The position numbers were made by a program, and so were the translations under genes. The notes beneath the pieces were generated by a model that saw only the letters and a list, made by a program, of their open reading frames with translations, searched no databases and was not told where the DNA came from. From Candidatus Fermentibacteraceae bacterium (GTDB lineage: Bacteria; Fermentibacterota; Fermentibacteria; Fermentibacterales; JCC-6), in assembly GCA_016744855.1 (NCBI GenBank), contig JADGDO010000015.1, forward strand, positions 29,073-93,072: 64,000 nt of DNA, written 5' to 3'. This document shows, in pieces, positions 1-13,867 of the stretch. Numbering within the stretch: the stretch's first letter is position 1; every line of letters begins with the position of its first letter.

Positions 1-219
1 CTTCTGCTTGAGTAATTCAAGCTGCTCAGAGACTTTCTCAAGACCCTTATCTTCATACTTTTTCAGCTCGGAATTGTACTCATTTTCAATATTGGAAACC
101 TGGGCCGGAATACCGGTTCTGATTTTCCGGGCTTCTCTTGTGGCTTCTTCAACCGTCTCTCTGGCCTTTCCCTCGGCCGAAAGAAGAGAATTCAACCTAT
201 TGCTCACAGAGTTCACCAC
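1..219 (-). CDS. Coiled-coil protein, N-terminal part (possible V-type ATP synthase subunit H), runs off left edge
   Basis: The reading frame is open from a GTG at 219 (a second GTG follows at 216) to the window edge, 73 codons, with no ATG before the upstream in-frame stop at 282-280. The visible product is charged and heptad-like, with segments such as ARETVEEATREARKI and a C-terminal ELKKYEDKGLEKVSEQLEL, and no membrane segment. Short, charged helical proteins of this type open many V/A-type ATP synthase operons as the peripheral-stalk subunit H (AhaH/NtpG). That assignment is inference from composition and would need the genes to the left. It is the first gene of a unit reading leftwards out of the window. 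Confidence 0.4.
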   Translation of the reverse strand, partial: MVNSVSNRLNSLLSAEGKARETVEEATREARKIRTGIPAQVSNIENEYNSELKKYEDKGLEKVSEQLELLKQK

Positions 220-271
220 CCATCTCGTGTATGCAGCAACTCGGGAAAGAATTCTCGAATGCTGTGTAAGT

Positions 272-369
272 TGTGGATATCAATCCATAAATCACTCGAA
301 GTATCGTCCATAAACACTTATTACTCTTTCGTTTAGATCGTTTTCCACAAACATGGCAAGTTATCAACA
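272..369. other. Cluster of near-consensus DnaA-box-like 9-mers in a gene-free gap
   Basis: The gap between the leftmost gene and the bactofilin gene (220-386) carries TGTGGATAT at 272-280, TTTTCCACA at 341-349 and TTATCAACA at 361-369. Each differs at one position from the E. coli-type DnaA box TTATCCACA or its complement. The gap is AT-rich. Three such matches in about 100 bases could reflect DnaA binding (origin, DnaA sink or DnaA-controlled promoter for the leftward operon). Chance occurrence in AT-rich DNA is possible. The distance to dnaA is about 11.5 kb. Confidence 0.35.
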
Positions 370-386
370 ATTGCCCTGATCTCAAG

Positions 387-752
387 TTACTGCTTCTGTT
401 TAGGCTTTACTTCAGCACCACTCATGCTGCAATGCCCTTCGAAGAAAACACCCTCCTCAATTGTCAGGGATTTTGTAATAATATCCCCCTCAATACGGGA
501 ACCATTCTGAAGCTCAAGCTGCTTTTCTGCTTTGATCGTTCCGTTTACTGTTCCGCCAATGATTGCATGAGTTACGGAAACGTTGCCCTTTATTCTGCCT
601 TCGTGACCTACGGTCAGAGTACCGGCAACATTAACTTCCCCCTCAACAAAACCATCAATGCGGAGACCTCCCTTAATGTTCAGTACTCCATTGATAGAAC
701 TGCCGCCGCCAATGGTAGAATTAATAGCGCTGTAAGAATCATCTCTAGCCAT
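387..752 (-). CDS. Bactofilin (polymer-forming cytoskeletal protein)
   Basis: This 121-residue protein is a bactofilin (DUF583 family). Bactofilins self-assemble without nucleotide into membrane-associated filaments that place cell-wall enzymes or organise cell shape. The product has the short hydrophilic N-terminus followed by a right-handed beta-helix core of roughly residues 18-105. Each turn has the alternating small/hydrophobic pattern of the family (for example GLRIDGFVEGEVNVAG and GRIKGNVSVTHAIIGG). The C-terminal tail is short and basic (KPKQKQ). It lies 14 bases after the membrane coiled-coil gene and is probably co-transcribed with it. Length and repeat pattern are typical of single-domain bactofilins. 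Confidence 0.93.
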   Translation of the reverse strand: MARDDSYSAINSTIGGGSSINGVLNIKGGLRIDGFVEGEVNVAGTLTVGHEGRIKGNVSVTHAIIGGTVNGTIKAEKQLELQNGSRIEGDIITKSLTIEEGVFFEGHCSMSGAEVKPKQKQ

Positions 753-766
753 AATAAATCCCTCTT

Positions 767-1120
767 CTACTCGGGGTCATCCCCGGATATACCAGTTGTT
801 GCCAGATTTTCAATAATTGTTCTAGTGTCACGTATTTCCTGTAATTCCAGCTCGATACTGTCGAGTCTCCGGTTCAAATCTCTTGCTCCGGTAAGAGAAT
901 CAGCAAGAAGACGGTTCTCCTCTCTGAGCTCTGCGGTTCTTGTAAACTCCGCAGTTCCCACAGAAAGAATTGCTATAGAACCAAGAATAGCAAGAAGAAG
1001 AAGCACGGCAATCAAGCGGAAAAGAATCAGCTTTGTGCCGGATATTATAAATTCTCTTCTACTTCGAGCAGCATCATGCGGTATTATGTTAACCGTAAAG
1101 CTATTATCTCTTTGAGCCAA
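767..1120 (-). CDS. Membrane-anchored coiled-coil protein, M23-peptidase-like N-terminus without the peptidase
   Basis: The product has 117 residues: a basic cytoplasmic N-terminus (residues 1-30), one transmembrane helix (about 31-54) and a periplasmic coiled coil (about 58-107). The N-terminal stretch FTVNIIPHDAARSRREF resembles the start of membrane-bound M23 (LytM-type) metallopeptidases often encoded beside bactofilin genes, where the helix and coiled coil precede the peptidase domain. Here the protein stops after the coiled coil, so no catalytic domain is present. It begins at a TTG after a GGGGAT ribosome-binding sequence and lies 14 bases upstream of the bactofilin gene. A role as a bactofilin membrane partner is inferred; the N-terminal resemblance is by eye. 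Confidence 0.6.
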   Translation of the reverse strand: MAQRDNSFTVNIIPHDAARSRREFIISGTKLILFRLIAVLLLLAILGSIAILSVGTAEFTRTAELREENRLLADSLTGARDLNRRLDSIELELQEIRDTRTIIENLATTGISGDDPE

Positions 1121-1152
1121 ATCATCCCCCAGTTTACGCCATAATAAGTGCT

Positions 1153-1181
1153 AACCTAAAACCGAACTTTCCCGGGGTCAA
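1153..1181 (-). promoter_or_regulatory. Candidate promoter of the bactofilin unit
   Basis: On the minus strand TTGACC (1181-1176) and TAGGTT (1158-1153) are separated by 17 bases, upstream of the membrane coiled-coil gene. The -35 matches the consensus at 5 of 6 positions and the -10 at 3 of 6, so the call is weak. Confidence 0.3.
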
Positions 1182-1200
1182 ACGACTAAATATGACTCAT

Positions 1201-2175
1201 CTACAGGGCTGAGAGCATCTGTTGTATCTGATCTCTTTGAAGTTTTCTACCGAGGCACGCCATAAGGAAAAGTCTTATTTTATTCCCTGCCATATCTCCG
1301 GCAAAAAGAACTCCTCTTCGTTTGAGGTCTACTCCCCCTCCTGGATAGGCGTACACATCAAGCACACGACCCTCGTGACATCTACTGGTGAGAATAACGA
1401 CAACCCCGGATTTAACAGCTCTCTCCATGGCGTCAGCCGTCGCTGGGTGAACATTTCCCCGACCGAATGCCTCGACGACTATGCCTTTGTAATCAGCTTC
1501 AACAAGAAAGTCTATTAAGTCGTGTCCAAATCCGGCAGCTGTTCTAACAAGACCTACACGCTCTTCAAGGACCAAAGACCCCTGATCAGGCAGATTAACT
1601 CTCCAAATAGGCCGCCTGTGGTAGATAACTCTGTCATCATCAACAAAACCCAGAGGGCCATAGCCGGGAGAATCAAAACTACTGACATTAGAAGTGCAGG
1701 TTTTTGTAACCCTTCCCGCAGCATGAATTTCATCATTGAGAACAACAGTAACTCCCAGATTCTGTGTTTCGGTACAGGCCACCCTCACGGCACTTCTGAT
1801 GTTTCGCGGACCGTCAACACCGAGTTCGCTACTGCTCCGCATTGCTGCGGTAAAAACGACAGGCAAAAAGCCTTCAAGATGTAAATCTGCCATGAAAGCT
1901 GTTTCCTCTAGAGTATCTGTTCCATGGGTAACAACAACTCCGTCATACTCTCTTGAAAGTTCAAGTTTTCTCAGTTCATTAGCAATATCAGCCATGATGG
2001 AAGGTGTTATGTGGGGGCTGGGAAGGCTGAGATACTTCTGTATAGAAACATCTGCACCCGGTAATGCTTGAATTCCGCTAACATCCATTCCGGAAACAGA
2101 ACCTATAGTAATTCCGCCATTTCCAGGCAGCATTTCAATGGTTCCTCCAGTGGAGAGAACCAGTATTTTCTTCAT
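1201..2175 (-). CDS. ansA: L-asparaginase (AnsA/AnsB family)
   Basis: The enzyme hydrolyses L-asparagine to aspartate and ammonia. The product is about 324 residues, usual for bacterial asparaginases. Both signature regions are present: the N-terminal nucleophile motif STGGTIE (about residues 9-15) and the second threonine motif HGTDTLEET (about 89-97), with the lysine-containing AMRSSSELG region after it. There is no signal peptide, so a cytoplasmic type I enzyme is likely. The ATG at 2175 is preferred over one at 2190 because CAGGAG lies five bases before it and it follows the upstream gene's stop by one base. Asparagine use would fit the amino-acid fermentation genes at 24-29 kb. Confidence 0.9.
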   Translation of the reverse strand: MKKILVLSTGGTIEMLPGNGGITIGSVSGMDVSGIQALPGADVSIQKYLSLPSPHITPSIMADIANELRKLELSREYDGVVVTHGTDTLEETAFMADLHLEGFLPVVFTAAMRSSSELGVDGPRNIRSAVRVACTETQNLGVTVVLNDEIHAAGRVTKTCTSNVSSFDSPGYGPLGFVDDDRVIYHRRPIWRVNLPDQGSLVLEERVGLVRTAAGFGHDLIDFLVEADYKGIVVEAFGRGNVHPATADAMERAVKSGVVVILTSRCHEGRVLDVYAYPGGGVDLKRRGVLFAGDMAGNKIRLFLMACLGRKLQRDQIQQMLSAL

Positions 2176-2176
2176 T

Positions 2177-5100
2177 TTACTCCTGTTCAACCATTGCAGG
2201 CAAAGCTTGAAGATACCTTTTCAACTCAGATGGCTCTTCCGAATAAGGTTTTGCGTCGCGCAAAAAACCTCTTCTTGCGCCGTGAATATCAAGTAACCTC
2301 ATAAGCTCAGCATCTGTACCGGCCGCCTGAAGGAGTAATTGATTTTCCTCTAGAAGCTGAAGAAGTCCTTCTCTGGCGGGATCTATAGTCCATCTTAAAA
2401 TGATAGCGACTGAATCTGCATTATCACGATACTTCTTGCGCATGTCTGCGCTTATCTCACCAGCTTCTGTTGCGCTGACAATGCCGCTTCCGTACTTGAT
2501 TCTTCTGAAAATATCTTTTACCAGGTCGGATGTTTCAGATATCTCTGATACGGGTTTATGGGAACAGGACCCGACTCCACTGAAAATCCATGATTCCATA
2601 AGTCCATCGGCAATTCTGGATTTCTCGAAGTCTGACTGAATCTCCAGCAGTGCTTTTTCTACTGTGATAAAAAACGTAGCGTAGTTCCTCATGAACTTAA
2701 TCTTACCGCCGACTCTCTCCTCGAGAGATAGTCTTTCCTGTAGAATGTCTGTCAGGATTCTACTGTCATTCATACCAAGTACAAGAAGGTCAAGTCTCTC
2801 TGCCGAATTTCTTTTCCATAGAGGAAGAAGAAACTTCCTCTCCATAAGTTCAAATGCATTTTCTGGCCCCGTGGCATGTCGCAAGCTCTCTTGCAGGGTG
2901 GAAAGAAAACTGTCAGCACTACCGTAACCCAGAAACTCCATTGCGTCCGCTGCGGTTTCAGCAATTTGGGCTGCCAGCTCTGACTGATCCCCTGATATCA
3001 GAACAATATCTATTGAGCAGTTTAACAGAAGTGGCAAAGCAGCCTGTCTCCATGCATGAAAAATATCCTGCTCCATAAATCCATCAATGGATTCAAGATA
3101 GGTAAACAGCTCGGGATCATCTCCAAGAGTAGATACATCCCCTTTGAAACAGTCAAGAAGTGTCACTCCTCCGGAGAGTGCGATCAGTTCCTCCATCATT
3201 TTTCTGTTCCAACTAAGCGACAAATTTCCTGCTCCGGAAATACCAGCCTTCTCTATTCTTTTGGATAAATAACCAGCTGTATCCAGAATGGCTTCTTTCG
3301 TCTGGCTTCCCGAAGAGCTTGTAAGAGCAGAAACAGCGCTGTAAAGTTTCATTCTTGCTGTGTCTTCTCTTATCTTAAGAGTATTCCACTCCTGCCTTCT
3401 CTGGTTGGACCATTTCTGTGAAATGCCGAGCGGTGGTGGTGTCTTCTGTGACAACCAGGAGCCGAGAACCGAAACACAGTCTTGTTGAATCTCAAAATCG
3501 AGTCTTGTTACAAGGTATTTCGCAAAATCTTCTCCCGCTGCCATACCACCGACACTTCTGGAAAACTCGTCTGCAATTTCATAAAGGAAAGCGGGCAAAG
3601 AATCTGCTTCTCTACTGAAAAGATAAATGGAGTCTGGTAGAATTGATGAAAAAAATGTTAATGCCGTTCCTCCGGGATTAACGATCCTTGCGTTTGTCTT
3701 CAGACTGCTCCCATCAGGGATTAGTCGTGTAAGAAGATTTTCGATTGTCTCTCTGTTAACCCAGTCAAGTGAAGATGAGTTGTCGACGGTGGCTCTCAAT
3801 ATTTTGCCAACACCGTTAACAACAAAGTCATTAAAGAGAGAGTCGCCCTTCTCTTCCCAAACAGCAAGCCTGCTGAATCTGTCGCAAATTGATTGAATTC
3901 CAGAAATGAGCTGGCCTGTTTTCTCTCCCTCCAGCCCTGGAACCGCAAGAAGATCTACGATTAAGCCATCAACAACCTCGACTCTTCCACCGGCCCTAAA
4001 CACCTTTTTGAAAACCCTGTGCTCAATCTCTCTAAGTGTGTCGATAGCGCCAGATGAATTGTAGCCGCTTACAGCAAAAGCAAGGCAATCCTCAAAAACA
4101 GGATCATCAGGATGCACTTCTGTAAGCAATCTGGTAACAACATTTTCCAGATATCGGTTTCTGTTGTTTACATCGTTGATCTGGCTGATAAATTCTTGAA
4201 CTTTTTCCTGTGCCTTCATATCAAAGGTTAGAAGGGTTTCAACCCAGAGAGGAGCAAGCCCTGAAAGCGCTTTTGTTCGATCTGCTGGAGGAAGAATATC
4301 CAGAAGTCTTCCCGTGATTACAATACGGGACAAGTTCTCTTTGATACTCGCGTCATCAGAAGAAGCCCTGAGCAGGAGAGAAGTAGCAGATAGAATACTG
4401 GAATGTGTTACATCGCTCATAGTAAAAGCATTTTCCAGTTCGGTTACGGCCCACACTGTTAGAGAACGATCAAGTTCTGTCAATACTCTGTGAAATGCTT
4501 TCAGAGATGTTCTATCATAAGCAGTGCTGGTTGGGAAAATTCTGGAAACAATGCTGTAAAATCTCACAATGACCGCTGGCTTAAGTCTTCTCTCTTCCGG
4601 TGTTTTCGAAACAAGTCCACCAACAAATTCAAGGACCCTCCTGCTTAATTCATAACTGTCCGCACTAAGGAAAAGCAGAATTGTTGCAAAAGAAATACCT
4701 CCCGGTACACTGTTTAGAAAAATAGCTACAGAATAACCAAGTTCTGACTGGTTACTTTCTGTTATTCCGTGAGAAATCGCCTCAACCGCAAGGTCCAGCT
4801 TTATCTGGTGATCAATAAGTGGAACAACTTCGGGATAAAGAAGAAAACTCTGTTCGATCCTTTTCCTGGAAGTAGTTTTAAAGAGACTCATCGCTCTGTG
4901 AATGCGTTCTCTAGAAAGAAGAGAATCAATTCCGCCGGTCTCTTCAATTCCACGTAGAAGACCTGCCAAAAAGCGAATAGAACTCATGGGTACCAATCTT
5001 CCGCTTAACCTGCCCTGAATACGGCTTCCCTTCTGAGAAATAATCTTCCAAAGCTGATCATGATCCTGCTTCTCCAGAAGCCACCCTGTCTCCATAGTGA

Positions 5101-5748
5101 AGTCCAGAAGAGAAGAAGCTTCCTCCGGATTCAGATCCAGTGTGTTAACCTCCAACAGGAAATTTTTAATCGCTACAAAGAGTTTTTCTCCACCAGCAAC
5201 CGCTCTTACACAAACAAAAGCAAACCTGTCTGGAAATTTGTCAGCCAGCTCGAGAAGAATAGAAATATCCTTAACATTTTGTATCTGGTTTGAAGCTAAA
5301 ACTTTGTACCAGCACGCCAGAGAAAAGGATAAATCCATCTGAAAATCCTTTTTGCCCTGAAGCTCTACAAGACGAAAGAAACCCGTAACAGAAGTGGCCA
5401 TAATTCTGTCGTTAAGATTGTGGCAAACAGTAAACCACTTCTCGGCAATAACATCATCTATGGCGAGGGGTGTTTTCATGGTTGACATCTCATTGTACAG
5501 ATTTTCAGCATCAGATCTCTTCATCATTGAAATAAGGGAGGCAAGAGCGGAGACTGACTGACCGAGATGTCGTGAAATGTCGAGTCGTTTAACAGATGCA
5601 GTGAGTTTTGGAACTGTTTTCAAATGAACAGAGCCCGGATCGGGAAAATCCGGCACATTCACATAGGGTGACTGTGCCGGTATCCGCTCAAGCTTTTTCA
5701 CTTTAAGCCAGACTTTTACCCGTCTATTAAGCTCTTCCTGTAAGGGCA

Positions 5749-5749
<1 letters not shown>
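2177..5749 (-). CDS. Large predicted helical protein of unknown function (1190 aa)
   Basis: I do not recognise this protein. It is 1190 residues, with no signal peptide, no clear membrane helix, no cysteine cluster and no nucleotide-binding loop. Most of it reads as amphipathic helices of 15-25 residues with leucine-rich faces, as in an alpha-solenoid or scaffold protein. The start codon overlaps the gyrA stop as TGATG, and asparaginase starts immediately after its stop, so it belongs to the gyrBA transcription unit by translational coupling. Codon use and base composition look like the neighbouring genes, so recent transfer is not apparent. A link to chromosome topology is only suggested by position. 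Confidence 0.8.
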
Positions 5750-10481
<4,732 letters not shown>

Positions 10482-10486
10482 TATTA

Positions 10487-11605
10487 TTAAACAGTATCAG
10501 GAAGTCTTACCGGCATAACAAGAGTGAGATAGTCTGTGCCTTCTTCCTGTATCTCTTCCGTAATAATAACAGCTGTGCTGCTGTCATGAAGATGAAAGAG
10601 AACATTTTCACTATTCATGTTTCTTAAAATATCCATAATAAGGTTGCCGTTAAAAGCAATCTGAAGAGGATCTTTATCGTAAGTAGCTTCTACATCCTCC
10701 CGAGCTTCTCCTGCATCTGTATTTTCGGCTTGAAGAATAACCCTGTTATGCTCAACAGTAAACATAATCTGATGAGTTGCCGGGTTTGCAATGATGCGCA
10801 TCCTCTTAAGGGCAGAAAAAATATCTTCTCTGTTAACTTTGAGAATATCGTTATTACCCTGTGGTATTACCTTTTCATAGGGTGGGTATGGGCCTTCTAT
10901 CATTCTGCTGTAAATGCTTGTGTCGTCTACATGAAAACTAATTTGTGTTCCCTGTGAAGAGATGAAAACGGGTTGTTCAGAAGACAACTTTAAAAGAAGA
11001 TTAAGAGCTTTTGGAGCAAGAATAGCCTCAATCTCTGAATCTCCTGTAATTTCTGACATTTTTACTTTTGCCAACCTGTGACCGTCTGTAGCAACCATCT
11101 CAAGGCTTTCTGAATTCAATTTCCAGAAAAGACCAGTTAAAGATGCTCTGATCTCGCTTGCACCGGCGACAGCATATGCAGTTTTCTTAATGGCCTTGTT
11201 TACAAGGTTAAGAGGAAGACCAATTTTGTCTGAATCGGATACAGACGAAGGAAGGGATGGGTAACTGTCTCTGCTGCTGCAAGGAAGAGTGAAAGAACTT
11301 TTTTCACAACTGATTGACGTTCTTGAGCCCGTTGTAGAAATACTGACATCTGAGCCAGACAACTCACGAACAATTTCAAGAAGTTTCTTTCCAGGAAGGG
11401 CAACAGCTCCCTGCGATGATATGGTAGCAGGTATCAAAGTAACAACAGTTGTATCAAGGTCTGTTGCTGCCAACCTTAACTGATCACCGTCTGTCTCAAG
11501 AAGAATGTTAGAAAGGGAAGGAAGACTTGTCTTAGGGGGAAGAGCAGAGGCAACAGCATTCAAACCATTAAGGAACGTTTTGTGATCAACTAGGAATTTA
11601 ACCAT
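10487..11605 (-). CDS. dnaN: DNA polymerase III beta subunit (sliding clamp)
   Basis: DnaN is the ring-shaped processivity clamp that holds polymerase III and other partners on DNA. The 372-residue product has the three repeated clamp domains and ends in the family tail with PVRLP (YLTLVMPVRL), which forms part of the partner-binding pocket. Other family sequences are LRLAATDLDTT near residue 50 and VATDGHRLA near residue 175. The start is an ATG with AGGAGG-like bases just upstream (GAGGAC). It sits directly downstream of dnaA across a 211-base gap that may hold the origin. Confidence 0.96.
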   Translation of the reverse strand: MVKFLVDHKTFLNGLNAVASALPPKTSLPSLSNILLETDGDQLRLAATDLDTTVVTLIPATISSQGAVALPGKKLLEIVRELSGSDVSISTTGSRTSISCEKSSFTLPCSSRDSYPSLPSSVSDSDKIGLPLNLVNKAIKKTAYAVAGASEIRASLTGLFWKLNSESLEMVATDGHRLAKVKMSEITGDSEIEAILAPKALNLLLKLSSEQPVFISSQGTQISFHVDDTSIYSRMIEGPYPPYEKVIPQGNNDILKVNREDIFSALKRMRIIANPATHQIMFTVEHNRVILQAENTDAGEAREDVEATYDKDPLQIAFNGNLIMDILRNMNSENVLFHLHDSSTAVIITEEIQEEGTDYLTLVMPVRLPDTV

Positions 11606-11816
11606 CAGAAGTCCTCCACAAAGTCAGTATATAAAATTCTTAAACACACAAATACAGTAATAGTAATTATACTCCCGATACTGTTCAAAAGTAACCCTTG
11701 AATCTAGTGAATGGGCTTATTGTTTGTTGAAAAACTGTTGAAAACAAAATAGCAAAACATTAGTTTTCAACAGACCCCGCAGGAGAAAGAGATATGAAGA
11801 GAGAATGCACAGAGAA
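11606..11816. other. dnaA-dnaN intergenic region, candidate oriC with inverted TTTTCAACA motifs
   Basis: This 211-base gap contains the 9-mer TGTTGAAAA at 11725-11733 and 11736-11744, and its complement TTTTCAACA at 11764-11772. The last two form a perfect 11-base inverted repeat (CTGTTGAAAAC at 11735-11745, mirrored at 11763-11773) with a 17-base AT-rich spacer. The 9-mer resembles the DnaA box TTATCCACA with two differences. There is no T-run after the repeat, so a terminator reading is unlikely. Location beside dnaA, strand switch of transcription nearby and local AT-richness fit an origin. It may also be the dnaN promoter region. Origin function is inference. Confidence 0.5.
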
Positions 11817-13154
11817 CTAACCAAGCAACGACTCTCTTATATCGAGAATTTTCCTTTTAAAAAAGGAATCATCTGCCATCATACTGTTCACCCTCTTAAT
11901 TGCATTAAGAACAGTAGAGTGATCTCTTCCGAAAAAGGCTCCAATTTCTTCAAGAGAAAGATTGGTAAGGTCTCTGAGAAGAAACATGGACACTTGTCTA
12001 GGTACTAGAATTTCCCTTTTCCGAAGTTTTCCACGGAGTGCATTGGGATTTACGCCAAAGAAATCACCAACTGCAGAGGTAATTGTTGTGGGATTAAGTC
12101 TTCTCGATGAAGCACCGAGATATTCAGTGATGATAGAACGAACATTTTCAAGAGAAAGATCTATATTTTGAATTCTTATGTTCGCAGCCAGAAGGTTAAC
12201 AGCACCCTCAAGTTGCCTAACGTTTGCTTTGACTGTTTCCGCAAGATAGAAAACGATGTCATTATCAAGGCGGATATTTTCATCCTTGAGTTTCTGGTTG
12301 AGAATGGCAAGCCTGGTCTCCAGTTCCGGGGGTTTGATATCTACAACCATACCCGACTGAAATCTCGAGATAAGGCGTTCTTCAAGCGGTTCAATTTCAT
12401 GTGGAGGCCTGTCAGATGTTAGGATGATTTGTCTGCCTCTTAGATACAGATCATTGAATAGGTGGAAAAACAAATCCTGTGTGCTTTCCTTCCCCGCCAG
12501 AAATTGAACATCATCCATAATAAGATAGTGGGAGTTACGAAATCTATCTTTGAAGATTTCCATATCCCTGGATCGGTTTTTGTTTGGATTCAGTGCTCTC
12601 ACATAACTCGTGAGGAATTCTTCACTGGAGATATAGCAAAATGTTTTATCAGGGTGATGATCTTTTATGTGATGTGCAATTGCTTGAATAAGGTGTGTTT
12701 TACCCAATCCCACCCCACCATAAATGAAAAGAGGGTTTGTAGAGGAGTGTCCCATTTCGTATGCCACCGAGTGTGCAGTAGCAAACGCCAACCTATTGTT
12801 TGGTCCCTGAATAAAGCGATCAAAAACATATCCCGGCTTTAGAAAATTTGAAAATAACTCGTGACGCGATGAATTGTTTACCCTGCCAATAGAGAGAGTT
12901 TCGGGAGCATGAGTAAAAACAACAGTTACTTTTTCATCACCCGTAACTTCTCGCAGAAGCTCTTCAAGATTGTCCTTGTAATTGTGTGTTACAAAATTTG
13001 CACGTATCTCGGAATCGAGGCCGATTGTGAAAACCCCTTGATCATATGAGCGAAAAGATGCGTTTGATAACCAGGAATTATATTTAGCAGAACCCATTAG
13101 CTTCTTCGCCCGTTCCAGGCAAAGACCAAAGACATCTTCAGGATGGAAGTGCAT
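11817..13154 (-). CDS. dnaA: Chromosomal replication initiator DnaA
   Basis: DnaA binds the origin as an ATP-dependent oligomer and melts it. The 445-residue product has domain I (residues 1-80, containing YNSWLSNASF), a short linker, the AAA+ domain III with Walker A GGVGLGKTHL and Walker B YLIMDDVQFL, sensor region SDRPPHEIEPLEERL, and domain IV with the DNA-binding signature GRDHSTVLNAIKRV. The ATG at 13154 is chosen over a TTG 90 bases upstream: GGAGAG lies eight bases before it and the upstream extension is an unrelated hydrophobic stretch. It is transcribed divergently from rpmH. Confidence 0.97.
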   Translation of the reverse strand: MHFHPEDVFGLCLERAKKLMGSAKYNSWLSNASFRSYDQGVFTIGLDSEIRANFVTHNYKDNLEELLREVTGDEKVTVVFTHAPETLSIGRVNNSSRHELFSNFLKPGYVFDRFIQGPNNRLAFATAHSVAYEMGHSSTNPLFIYGGVGLGKTHLIQAIAHHIKDHHPDKTFCYISSEEFLTSYVRALNPNKNRSRDMEIFKDRFRNSHYLIMDDVQFLAGKESTQDLFFHLFNDLYLRGRQIILTSDRPPHEIEPLEERLISRFQSGMVVDIKPPELETRLAILNQKLKDENIRLDNDIVFYLAETVKANVRQLEGAVNLLAANIRIQNIDLSLENVRSIITEYLGASSRRLNPTTITSAVGDFFGVNPNALRGKLRKREILVPRQVSMFLLRDLTNLSLEEIGAFFGRDHSTVLNAIKRVNSMMADDSFFKRKILDIRESLLG

Positions 13155-13204
13155 CTGTAACTCTCCGAATCGAATAGTGATTAATTTAAACAGAAAAGTA
13201 ACAC

Positions 13205-13232
13205 ATAATATCGAAAAGTTCAAGAAAAACAA
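13205..13232 (-). promoter_or_regulatory. Candidate dnaA promoter
   Basis: On the minus strand TTGTTT (13232-13227) and TATTAT (13210-13205) are 16 bases apart, which would place the transcript start about 40 bases before the dnaA ATG. Both hexamers match the sigma-70 consensus only partly. Confidence 0.35.
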
Positions 13233-13259
13233 AGCCCGCAGCAAATTTCATTACAGAAC

Positions 13260-13288
13260 TTGACAACTGGACAGTATTTAGATAGCTT
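13260..13288 (+). promoter_or_regulatory. Candidate promoter for the rpmH-rnpA-yidDC unit
   Basis: A perfect -35 hexamer TTGACA at 13260-13265 is followed 17 bases later by TAGCTT (13283-13288), a 3-of-6 match to the -10 consensus. It lies about 100 bases upstream of rpmH in the dnaA-rpmH divergent gap. TATGAT at 13303-13308 is another possible -10 but lacks a good -35. Confidence 0.35.
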
Positions 13289-13390
13289 TCCGCTTCAAGT
13301 ATATATGATGTTTAGGAGTAACTTGTGAACACGAGTGATTGTTTTTAAGAAACATAGCTGGATTCACGGATGGAAATTTAGAGGAAGATT

Positions 13391-13525
13391 ATGAAAAGAA
13401 CGTTTCAGCCCAGTAATATTTCGAGAAAAAGAACCCACGGTTTTAGAGCCCGTATGGCTACAAAGGGCGGAAGAAAAGTACTTAACGCTAGAAGACGCAA
13501 GGGCCGCAAGCGTCTTATACCGTAG
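13391..13525 (+). CDS. rpmH: Ribosomal protein L34
   Basis: This 44-residue, strongly basic protein is the large-subunit protein L34. It starts [18 protein letters not shown] and continues with [19 protein letters not shown], matching the family along its whole length. GAGGAAG lies just upstream of the ATG. rnpA follows after three bases, the near-universal bacterial order. Its place opposite dnaA is typical of origin regions. Confidence 0.97.
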   Translation: MKRTFQPSNISRKRTHGFRARMATKGGRKVLNARRRKGRKRLIP

Positions 13526-13528
13526 CTC

Positions 13529-13867
13529 TTGAAAAAAAACTGTTTTAAAAGCATCAAGTTTGGCTGGCAATTCAGAAAGCTCTTAAGGCAGGGTTACAGA
13601 TTTAACGGTGAAGTTTTAAGAGCAAGGTATCACAAGAATACCCTAGGCCGTATACGCCTGGGGTTTTCTGTTTCTGCGAAAACAGGAAATTCTGTCAAAA
13701 GAAACCTTTTCAAGAGACGATTGAGACAGTATTCAGTAGAGAAAATAGTAGTCAGAGGGTTTGATGCTGTAATTTTCCCTACTGTTCCACTTAAGGATAC
13801 AAACTGGAAAAAAATGCTTGCCGATATGGATAACCTGGTTAAGCATGCGGAGAACAAGCTGAAGTGA
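13529..13867 (+). CDS. rnpA: Ribonuclease P protein component
   Basis: RnpA is the protein cofactor of RNase P and helps the RNA subunit mature the 5' ends of tRNAs. The 112-residue product has the RNR-type signature [13 protein letters not shown] (about residues 55-67), the preceding SAKTGN strand and the basic N-terminus with [12 protein letters not shown]. The only start that gives a full-length family protein is the TTG at 13529, three bases after the rpmH stop; no strong ribosome-binding sequence is seen, so coupling to rpmH is likely. Its stop overlaps the yidD GTG as GTGA. Confidence 0.93.
   Translation: MKKNCFKSIKFGWQFRKLLRQGYRFNGEVLRARYHKNTLGRIRLGFSVSAKTGNSVKRNLFKRRLRQYSVEKIVVRGFDAVIFPTVPLKDTNWKKMLADMDNLVKHAENKLK

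Noticed and set aside
432..1115. 227-codon plus-strand reading frame
   Set aside because: It is the antisense of the bactofilin and coiled-coil genes, which have clear family patterns; its product shows no family features.
11735..11773. dnaA terminator at the inverted repeat
   Set aside because: The repeat is A/T-rich, has a 17-base loop and no following T-run on the minus strand, so it fits protein-binding sites better.
13155..13244. Upstream TTG start for dnaA giving 30 extra residues
   Set aside because: The extra residues are a hydrophobic stretch not found in DnaA, and a good ribosome-binding sequence lies before the ATG at 13154.
13364..13570. 68-codon minus-strand reading frame over rpmH
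   Set aside because: Shadow of the rpmH gene, which is certain.
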